A stretch of 6,565 bases of DNA from Pseudomonadaceae bacterium (lineage in GTDB: Bacteria; Pseudomonadota; Alphaproteobacteria; UBA2136; UBA6156). The stretch is taken from the NCBI GenBank assembly GCA_947464215.1, contig CANHVX010000056.1, forward strand, positions 1 to 6,565. Direction: 5' to 3'. The notes under the pieces are model-generated. The model had not been told where the DNA came from. It saw nothing but the letters and a program-made list of their open reading frames with translations, and ran no database searches. Shown piece by piece: positions 1 to 4,240 of the stretch. Each line of letters begins with the position of its first letter. The first letter of the stretch is position 1. Position numbers and translations under genes: made by a program.

Positions 1-51
1 GTTGGTGAGGCGTGAGCCATCGCCGATAAACTGGTTGGCGCTGATGTTGCC
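1..51 (-). repeat. Fibre repeat motif, second copy (at window edge)
   Basis: It encodes GNISANQFIGDGSRLTN (17 residues) and matches the copy at 333..271 apart from the missing AHAG insert. More copies may follow outside the window. Confidence 0.6.
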
Positions 52-873
52 GGTGGTGCTGATGCCCCCTGTGACGCTGACGGCCATGAAATTGCCGGCG
101 CCCGTGGTGCTAACACCCGCCCCGACATAGCGCCCGGTGGTATCTATATACGCTGTGCCGCTGGTGCCACCGGTGGTGAAGCTGATGGTGCCGCCGTTAC
201 CCACCACGATGTTGGCGCTGGTGCTGACGATACGGTCGGTGGTGAGGCCGGTAATGGCCGCGGCGTTGATGTTGGTGAGCAGGGAGCCATCGCCCGCATG
301 GGCGCCAATAAAACGGTTGGCGCTAATGTTGCCGGTAACACTGACGCCCGCGACGGTAAGCAGGCTGGTGGCGTTGTTCCATAACAAACCCGCGCTGCCG
401 GCAAAGGCGCCGGCATTGTTAAACTGCACTTGTTGGTCGGCCCCGGCTGCTACCGAGGGGTTGGTGGCGGTGCAATCTAGCCCCGTGCCCGCCCCGTTGG
501 CGACACAAAAGCGGTTGGCGGTAAGGCTGCCGATACGGGCATCTTGGGGGGCGGCGGCGTTACAGTTTAGCTGCGTGCCCGCCACGTTGGCCTGACACCA
601 GCCACTGCTGCTGATGGCGCCAATGCGCGAATCGCCGGACATGCTCTTCCAGTCGGTGCCATCGCAAAAGACCACAATGCCGGCGTTGCCTGCGTAGACA
701 ATATCGCCTTCGCGGCCGAAGGGGTTGCTGCAATCGGCCCAGGCCGGGCCCGCCACTACCGCCGCGCACAGCCCCACCCACAGGCACACCGCCCAACGCC
801 ATGCGCTGGCCGTGTTCTGCCCTTTTATATAACCAACGCCTGCATGTTGCCGCATGGGGGCAATTTCAGCCAT
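1..873 (-). CDS. Secreted tail-fibre/adhesin-like repeat protein, N-terminal part (3' end beyond window)
   Basis: One minus-strand frame is open from an in-frame TAA near 905 down to base 1, so the gene continues off the left edge and at least 291 codons are visible. The first ATG (873) gives MAEIAPMRQH; a second ATG lies at 855. Neither has a clear ribosome binding site, so the start is uncertain. Residues 27-46 (counted from 873) form a hydrophobic signal peptide ending PAWA before DCSNPFG. The head (GDIVYAGNAGIVVFCDGTDW) and a tandem 30-residue cysteine-paired repeat follow, then QVQFNNAGAFAGSAGLLW. After that come Gly/Thr/Asn-rich repeats carrying GNISANxFIG...GDGSxLTN. Such repeats are typical of phage tail-fibre-like and trimeric-adhesin-like stalks, often ending in a peptidase S74 or similar C-terminal domain, which would lie outside the window. 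The signal peptide argues for a cell-surface or secreted fibre rather than a virion protein. The exact family and role are inferred; the coding frame is well supported. Confidence 0.8.
   Translation of the reverse strand, partial: MAEIAPMRQHAGVGYIKGQNTASAWRWAVCLWVGLCAAVVAGPAWADCSNPFGREGDIVYAGNAGIVVFCDGTDWKSMSGDSRIGAISSSGWCQANVAGTQLNCNAAAPQDARIGSLTANRFCVANGAGTGLDCTATNPSVAAGADQQVQFNNAGAFAGSAGLLWNNATSLLTVAGVSVTGNISANRFIGAHAGDGSLLTNINAAAITGLTTDRIVSTSANIVVGNGGTISFTTGGTSGTAYIDTTGRYVGAGVSTTGAGNFMAVSVTGGISTTGNISANQFIGDGSRLTN
271..333 (-). repeat. Fibre repeat motif GNISANxFIG...GDGSxLTN, first copy
   Basis: It encodes GNISANRFIG, then AHAG, then DGSLLTN (21 residues). The motif recurs at 51..1, so the starts are 282 bases (94 codons) apart. 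The DNA of the two copies is also closely similar, which suggests duplication of the stalk segment. The second copy lacks the four-residue AHAG insert. Confidence 0.65.
448..537 (-). repeat. 30-residue tandem repeat in the secreted protein, copy B
   Basis: This copy starts RIGSLTANRFCVAN and contains AGTGLDC. It is the same length and has the same cysteine spacing as the adjoining copy A, with no gap between them. The pair therefore looks like a tandem duplication of a small cysteine-bracketed module just before the fibre-like repeats begin. Confidence 0.7.
538..627 (-). repeat. 30-residue tandem repeat in the secreted protein, copy A
   Basis: This copy starts RIGAISSSGWCQAN and carries paired cysteines 11 residues apart, with AGTQLNC at the second. 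It is followed directly by a second copy of the same length. The two share R-I-G, C-x-A-N-x-A-G-T-x-L-[ND]-C. Paired cysteines in an exported protein suggest a disulfide within each unit (inference). Confidence 0.7.
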
Positions 874-898
874 TTGCGGCGGGATGTCATGCCCTGAT

Positions 899-912
899 TG
901 CGCTTAAGCGCA
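899..912. promoter_or_regulatory. Perfect 14-base palindrome upstream of the secreted repeat protein
   Basis: The sequence TGCGCTTAAGCGCA is its own reverse complement and lies 26 bases before the ATG at 873. The minus-strand TAA that closes the upstream frame falls within it. It could be an operator for a dimeric repressor or a small hairpin-forming element. No regulator is suggested by the sequence, and chance cannot be excluded in GC-rich DNA. Confidence 0.35.
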
Positions 913-937
913 TGAAGTTGTCGGGGATTGTGATATT

Positions 938-965
938 TGAGCCATACCTTTTGGTATACGGCTCA
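938..965 (-). terminator. Hairpin after the helicase gene, possible weak terminator
   Basis: TGAGCC pairs with GGCTCA and ATACC with GGTAT, around a four-base loop. A two-base bulge interrupts the stem, giving 11 paired bases. The hairpin begins 22 bases after the helicase stop codon. On the minus strand it is followed by AAATATC rather than a T-run, so it is not a canonical intrinsic terminator. It may attenuate readthrough into the secreted repeat gene or protect the helicase mRNA 3' end. Confidence 0.4.
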
Positions 966-987
966 TTTACCCCCCATTCTCACGCGT

Positions 988-2343
988 TTAGCGCGCGCCG
1001 AAACGCGAGCCACCGCCCATGCGGCGCGGACGCGACGTGCCACCGCCCGGTGCGCCCCGTGACGGCTGGCCCCGGAAGCCGCCTTGCGACGCCCTTTGGC
1101 CGCCGCCCTGGCCGCCTTGGCCCCCTTGGCAGCCGCCTTGGCCCTTACGCGTGCGCGGTGCCAAGGCGCCCTGATGTTCGAACTCGGCTATCGCCATTTT
1201 GGGCTCCATGCCGTCTATCTGGTTCAGCTCGATCTTTTTACCGAGCATCTTTTCGATATCGCGCAGCATGGGCATATCGGACGGGGCGACAAACGAAATC
1301 GCGACCCCGCTTTCGCCCGCGCGGCCCGTGCGGCCAATGCGGTGCACGTAGTCTTCGGCCACCTGAGGGAGGTCAAAATTTATCACGTGCGAGAGCTGCT
1401 TGACGTCGATGCCGCGGGCGGCGACATCGGTGGCGACCAGCACCTTCAGCTTGCCATCGTGCATTTTGGTGAGGGTGCGTTTACGGGCATTTTGCTTCAT
1501 GCCGCCGTGCAGAGCTTCGGATGCATAACCCACTGCGACCAGCTTCTTGGCCAGTTTTTCCGAGCCATGTTTGGTGGCGGAAAACACGATGGCTTGGGTG
1601 ACATCGGGGCTTTTGAGCAGCGTTTCCAGCAAGGCCATCTTGTGCTCGGGGCCATCGGCGCGCAGCACGTGTTGGGTGATTTGGCTGTGATTCTCGCGCA
1701 CGGGGGCGAGTTCTACTTTGGACGGGTTGCGCAGGACCTTTTGCGCAAACTTGGCCACCGACGGCGTGAAAGTGGCTGAAAACAACAGCATCTGTGGGCG
1801 TGGGGCGCAGGCGTTGATTTTCTCGAGGATGCGCTCGACGGGCTTCAGGAAGCCCATATCGAGCATTTTGTCGGCTTCGTCGAGCACGACGACCTCGACA
1901 CGGGTGAAATCGATTTTGCCCTCTTGCATGTGGTCGATCAGACGGCCGGGCGTGGCCACCAGCACATCGAGCGGGTTGGCCAACAGATTATACTGCGGGC
2001 CATAGCCCACGCCGCCCACGATGACGCCCGCACGCACCTGTGCCTCGCGGCTGAAGGTACGGACGTTATCGGCCACTTGCTGCGCCAGTTCTCGCGTGGG
2101 GGTAAGCACCAGCACCCGTGGCCCACGGCCCCGCACGCCGGACGGGCCCGACAGCACCCGATGCAACACCGGCAACACAAACGCCGCCGTTTTACCGGTA
2201 CCCGTTTGGGCGCAGGCCATGACATCGGCCCCTTGCATCACCAGCGGAATGGCCTTGGCCTGCACCGGTGTGGGTGTTGAAAAACCGCCTTTTTCCAAGG
2301 CTTGAAGCAACCGCGCGTTGAGCTGAAATGACGAAAAATACAT
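988..2343 (-). CDS. rhlE: DEAD-box ATP-dependent RNA helicase, RhlE-like
   Basis: This 451-residue cytoplasmic enzyme would use ATP to unwind or remodel RNA, as in ribosome assembly and RNA turnover. All family motifs are visible in order: Q motif near F22-Q28 (FSTPTPVQ), Walker A AQTGTGKT (45-52), PTRELAQQ (82-89), TPGRLID (131-137), DEAD box VLDEAD (153-158), SAT (189-191), IVFSATK (252-258), VATDVAARGID (303-313) and HRIGRTGRAG (334-343). No catalytic residue is missing. The length is close to that of Escherichia coli RhlE. From about residue 395 the tail is Gly/Gln/Arg-rich and probably disordered, a usual RNA-binding extension. The ATG at 2343 sits directly before the Q-motif region and is the natural start; its ribosome site (TAGG-like) is weak. 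The RhlE subfamily assignment is by overall resemblance, since RhlB and DeaD share the core motifs. Confidence 0.95.
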   Translation of the reverse strand: MYFSSFQLNARLLQALEKGGFSTPTPVQAKAIPLVMQGADVMACAQTGTGKTAAFVLPVLHRVLSGPSGVRGRGPRVLVLTPTRELAQQVADNVRTFSREAQVRAGVIVGGVGYGPQYNLLANPLDVLVATPGRLIDHMQEGKIDFTRVEVVVLDEADKMLDMGFLKPVERILEKINACAPRPQMLLFSATFTPSVAKFAQKVLRNPSKVELAPVRENHSQITQHVLRADGPEHKMALLETLLKSPDVTQAIVFSATKHGSEKLAKKLVAVGYASEALHGGMKQNARKRTLTKMHDGKLKVLVATDVAARGIDVKQLSHVINFDLPQVAEDYVHRIGRTGRAGESGVAISFVAPSDMPMLRDIEKMLGKKIELNQIDGMEPKMAIAEFEHQGALAPRTRKGQGGCQGGQGGQGGGQRASQGGFRGQPSRGAPGGGTSRPRRMGGGSRFGAR

Positions 2344-2357
2344 GAGCGTAACCTATC

Positions 2358-2385
2358 TGTGTTGATGGTGTGGCACCACAACACA
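2358..2385 (-). promoter_or_regulatory. Strong hairpin in the helicase 5' leader
   Basis: TGTGTTG-A-TGGTG pairs with CACCACAACACA across a three-base loop (TGG). That is 12 base pairs interrupted by one bulged A on the plus strand. It ends 14 bases before the helicase ATG and is not followed by a T-run in either direction, so it is not a terminator. Its position suits translation or mRNA-stability control. Feedback by the helicase on its own mRNA would be a natural role but is inference. Confidence 0.55.
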
Positions 2386-2491
2386 AGGGGAGGGAGCTAC
2401 TGCGGCTAAGGGATGCCCCATATGGGTTTCCGGCTTGGCCATTGGGGGTTATATGGTGCTAAATGATTAAAATATCAAGTGCTATTGTCTG

Positions 2492-2522
2492 TTTTGACAA
2501 AAATAGATTGTGTGCCATGCTT
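2492..2522 (+). promoter_or_regulatory. Candidate promoter for the HMA/MauE-like gene
   Basis: A perfect TTGACA lies at 2494-2499. Sixteen bases further is CATGCT (2516-2521), preceded by TGC as an extended -10 element. The -10 box itself is a poor match. Transcription would start near 2528, about 20 bases before the ATG at 2549. The -35 box sits inside the odd palindrome TTTTG-A-CAAAA. Its reverse complement TTGTCA could act as a -35 for the opposite-strand helicase, with GATATT 18 bases further. Confidence 0.4.
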
Positions 2523-2535
2523 AACAGACCCCTTT

Positions 2536-2542
2536 AGAAAGG
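2536..2542 (+). promoter_or_regulatory. Ribosome binding site for the HMA/MauE-like gene
   Basis: AGAAAGG lies six bases before the ATG at 2549 and fixes that start. It is part of a small CCTTT/AAAGG inverted repeat, whose loop is probably too small to be stable. Confidence 0.6.
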
Positions 2543-2548
2543 CTTTTT

Positions 2549-3256
2549 ATGCAGCAGATTTACACCATTTCCGGCATGCACTGCGGTGCCTGTGTGGCCA
2601 AGCTAACCAAGGCTTTGGAGCCTCTGGTAACCACCGTGAAAGTGACCCTTTCGCCCCCACAGGCCGTTGTGACCTCGGATAAACCTATCCCGCTTAAAAC
2701 CCTGCATGACGCCGCCGCCTCTGCGGGCGCCTACAAACTGGCATTGTATATGGGCACTGACCAACCTGCCCCCGCTACGGCCGCTGGCTGGCTGAAAACC
2801 TACCGCCCGTTGCTGCTGATTGCCGCCTATCTGGCGATTATCCCCTTGGCGAGTGGCGGTGGGCTGCATGGCTGGATGACGGGATTTATGGCTGGATTTT
2901 TCCTGGTTTTCTCGTTCTTCAAGCTGCTGGACCTTGATGGGTTTGCCGATGCCTATGCCAGCTATGACCTGCTGGCCCGCCGCTGGAAGCCCTACGGCTA
3001 TATCTACCCCTTCCTGGAATTGGGCCTGGGCCTTGCCTATGCCTTCCAACTGGCCCCCGTTGCCACCCATGTGGCGGCGCTGGTGCTGATGGGTTTCAGC
3101 AGCCTGGGCGTTATTGCTGCTCTTCGGGAAAAACGACCAATACGTTGCGCATGCCTTGGCACTGTGCTGAACCTGCCCATGACCACCGTAACTTTGGTGG
3201 AAGACGTGCTGATGATGGCAATGGCTTTGGCGATGTTGCTTTTCTTTACCCATTAA
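2549..3256 (+). CDS. HMA metal-binding domain fused to MauE/DoxX-like membrane protein
   Basis: The 235-residue product begins with a heavy-metal-associated domain (about 1-68) carrying GMHCGACV, so Cys12 and Cys15 form the usual MxCxxC site for Cu(I) or another soft metal. After a short linker come about five hydrophobic segments: roughly 86-103, 109-127, 150-168, 171-191 and 213-233. The membrane part resembles the MauE/DoxX redox-associated family; features include FFKLLDLDGFADAYASYD, the aromatic YIYPFLELGLG and a CACLG motif (Cys200, Cys202) before the last helix. MauE is known from methylamine dehydrogenase maturation, where disulfides are formed. A metal- or thiol-handling role at the inner membrane is therefore plausible here, but the substrate is unknown. 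The start is set by a good ribosome site six bases upstream. It is a single-gene unit ending at a terminator, with no mau cluster or copper ATPase in view. Confidence 0.85.
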   Translation: MQQIYTISGMHCGACVAKLTKALEPLVTTVKVTLSPPQAVVTSDKPIPLKTLHDAAASAGAYKLALYMGTDQPAPATAAGWLKTYRPLLLIAAYLAIIPLASGGGLHGWMTGFMAGFFLVFSFFKLLDLDGFADAYASYDLLARRWKPYGYIYPFLELGLGLAYAFQLAPVATHVAALVLMGFSSLGVIAALREKRPIRCACLGTVLNLPMTTVTLVEDVLMMAMALAMLLFFTH

Positions 3257-3269
3257 ACCCTCATACAGA

Positions 3270-3293
3270 AAAACCCCTGATGACAGGGGTTTT
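3270..3293. terminator. Bidirectional intrinsic terminator
   Basis: AAAACCCCTG pairs with CAGGGGTTTT over an ATGA loop, a perfect 10-base-pair stem. On the plus strand it ends in TTTTCC and on the minus strand in TTTTTCTG. It lies 13 bases after the HMA/MauE-like stop codon and 12 bases after the stop of the convergent lipoprotein gene, so it can serve both. Confidence 0.85.
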
Positions 3294-3305
3294 CCTTGTT
3301 ACAGG

Positions 3306-3884
3306 TTAGAACGGTTTGGGGATAAGACCACCCATGCTTTGCATCGGGCCCAGGGGGTTATTCTCGTTGGTGGTCGACTCCAGCGTCGGGGTTCCGTTCC
3401 AGAGCTTATAGGTGACGGTATCGTGCACCAGCACCAAGGTGGCCGAAAACTCCCAGCCCGTTGTTTTCACGCGCTTTTTGAACCCAAATAAGTCGGCTGG
3501 AATGTTACCTTCGCGCTTGTTTTGCACGTTTTGCGCACGAATCACGTAGGCATGGCAGCCTTCACGTGCATCGACACACTTACGGATACCGGCCGGCAAA
3601 TCTTCCAAACGGAACGAGGCACCAAACAGATTGACCACGTCCACATAATTCAGAGCCCGTGCGTTGGGCACAAGATCGGGGCTTAAGCCTAGGCCACGCA
3701 ATTCGGTTTTGGTGGTTTTGCCTTGCTCGACTTTATCGAAGGCCGCCTTGGCGTCGGCGTAGCCCGCCCATGGGGACTTGGTGACATTGGTGCTTTGGGG
3801 TAGCACGGTGCAGCCGCCTACCACGACCGTGGCCGATATCAGGGCCAGAATTTTGAATGCGTCGTATTGGCTATTTGGTTTCAT
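3306..3884 (-). CDS. Lipoprotein of unknown function
   Basis: This is a 192-residue predicted lipoprotein. A short N-terminus with one lysine at position 2 and another at 11 precedes a hydrophobic stretch (12-24) ending in the lipobox VGGC, so Cys25 would be lipidated and the protein membrane-anchored facing the periplasm. The mature part contains AFDKVEQGKTTKTELRGLGL (48-67), which recalls the GxT-x-x-[ED]-L element of BamE/SmpA-type lipoproteins. Next come a Cys102-x-x-x-x-x-x-Cys109 pair, then GNIPADLFGFKKR, a KLWNG motif near 160 and NPLGP near the end. I recall similar uncharacterised proteobacterial lipoproteins with these late motifs but cannot name a family with certainty. The start is well supported: TAAGGAG (3899..3893) lies eight bases upstream. 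The gene stands alone, convergent with the HMA gene and divergent from the acyltransferase fusion. Confidence 0.85.
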   Translation of the reverse strand: MKPNSQYDAFKILALISATVVVGGCTVLPQSTNVTKSPWAGYADAKAAFDKVEQGKTTKTELRGLGLSPDLVPNARALNYVDVVNLFGASFRLEDLPAGIRKCVDAREGCHAYVIRAQNVQNKREGNIPADLFGFKKRVKTTGWEFSATLVLVHDTVTYKLWNGTPTLESTTNENNPLGPMQSMGGLIPKPF

Positions 3885-3892
3885 GGGGTGAG

Positions 3893-3899
3893 CTCCTTA
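3893..3899 (-). promoter_or_regulatory. Ribosome binding site for the lipoprotein gene
   Basis: TAAGGAG on the minus strand, eight bases before the ATG at 3884. It is a strong match and decides that start. Confidence 0.75.
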
Positions 3900-3972
3900 C
3901 TCATCTTTCTTATGCACAGCGTGGCGCGGGCCCATGTCTAAAAACTGTCATTTTTCCCATGCGGTTTTGCCT

Positions 3973-4001
3973 AATATCTTGAGATTATTCTTTTATTGCA
4001 A
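3973..4001 (-). promoter_or_regulatory. Candidate promoter for the lipoprotein gene
   Basis: Reading the minus strand, TTGCAA (4001..3996) is followed after 17 bases by GATATT (3978..3973), each a four-of-six match to the sigma-70 consensus. Transcription would begin near 3966, leaving a leader of about 80 bases. AT-rich DNA around it supports the call, but the boxes are weak. Confidence 0.35.
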
Positions 4002-4160
4002 TGCACGCCAACACACTGTGCAGGTGCACGATGATCTGACGCGCAAACCCTTGCTGGCCTTACATTTTCGGCTTTGTCAGGGGGTGATGCGGTGCAGCGT
4101 GCATACGGGCGAATACTTAAAAATAGCTTTTCATTCAATAATTTAACGCCACACACCCTG

Positions 4161-4201
4161 TGCTGCATTGCGAAAAAATGGCGGTTTTGCGCGCTGCAGC
4201 A
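4161..4201 (+). promoter_or_regulatory. Imperfect hairpin in the leader of the acyltransferase-hydrolase gene
   Basis: TGCTGCA (4161-4167) pairs with TGCAGCA (4195-4201). Inside, GCG and AAAA can pair with CGC and TTTT, interrupted by small internal bulges and closing on a loop of about eight bases. It ends 39 bases before the ATG at 4241. No T-run follows on the plus strand. A leader regulatory structure is possible; the function is unknown. Confidence 0.4.
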
Positions 4202-4240
4202 TGGCACCAGACCCCATACATACTCTGAGATTTGCACACC

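Larger units (their letters stand above)
3885..4231. other. Divergent intergenic region (347 bases)
   Basis: This stretch separates the lipoprotein gene (minus) from the acyltransferase-hydrolase gene (plus). It holds the lipoprotein ribosome site and candidate promoter on its left. An AT-rich block around 4115-4146 (TTAAAAATAG, CAATAATTTAA) may contain the promoter of the plus-strand gene, although no convincing -35/-10 pair can be assigned. A long imperfect hairpin lies at 4161-4201. Short open frames here, for example 3934-4146 on the plus strand and 4273-3971 on the minus strand, have no ribosome site, recognisable motif or protein-like composition. I see no tRNA or known small RNA. Confidence 0.6.

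Noticed and set aside
137..595. Open frame of 152 codons on the plus strand
   Set aside because: It is antisense to the minus-strand secreted repeat gene, whose frame is open throughout and gives coherent fibre repeats and a signal peptide; the plus-strand translation is low-complexity Val/Ala/Pro.
1..600. GGTGGTG/GGCGGTG-rich sequence as a possible tandem DNA repeat or mobile element
   Set aside because: The periodicity follows Thr/Gly/Ala codons of the fibre protein; no terminal inverted repeats or target duplications are seen.
560..802. Minus-strand frame of 80 codons starting at ATG 802
   Set aside because: It is offset from the fibre-protein frame, giving Gly/Arg-rich nonsense; AAAAGGG is about 17 bases from this ATG, too far for a ribosome site.
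801..1779. Long plus-strand frames (801-1403 and 1084-1779) across the helicase region
   Set aside because: They run antisense to the helicase, which has every DEAD-box motif; long antisense frames are expected opposite GC-rich genes.
2603..3253. 216-codon minus-strand frame opposite the HMA/MauE-like gene
   Set aside because: The composition is His/Gln-rich with no motif, and the plus strand carries a clear ribosome site, HMA motif and membrane helices.
4232..4240. TTG at 4232 as the start of the fusion gene
   Set aside because: It would add only three residues before an ATG in the same frame, and no ribosome site favours it.
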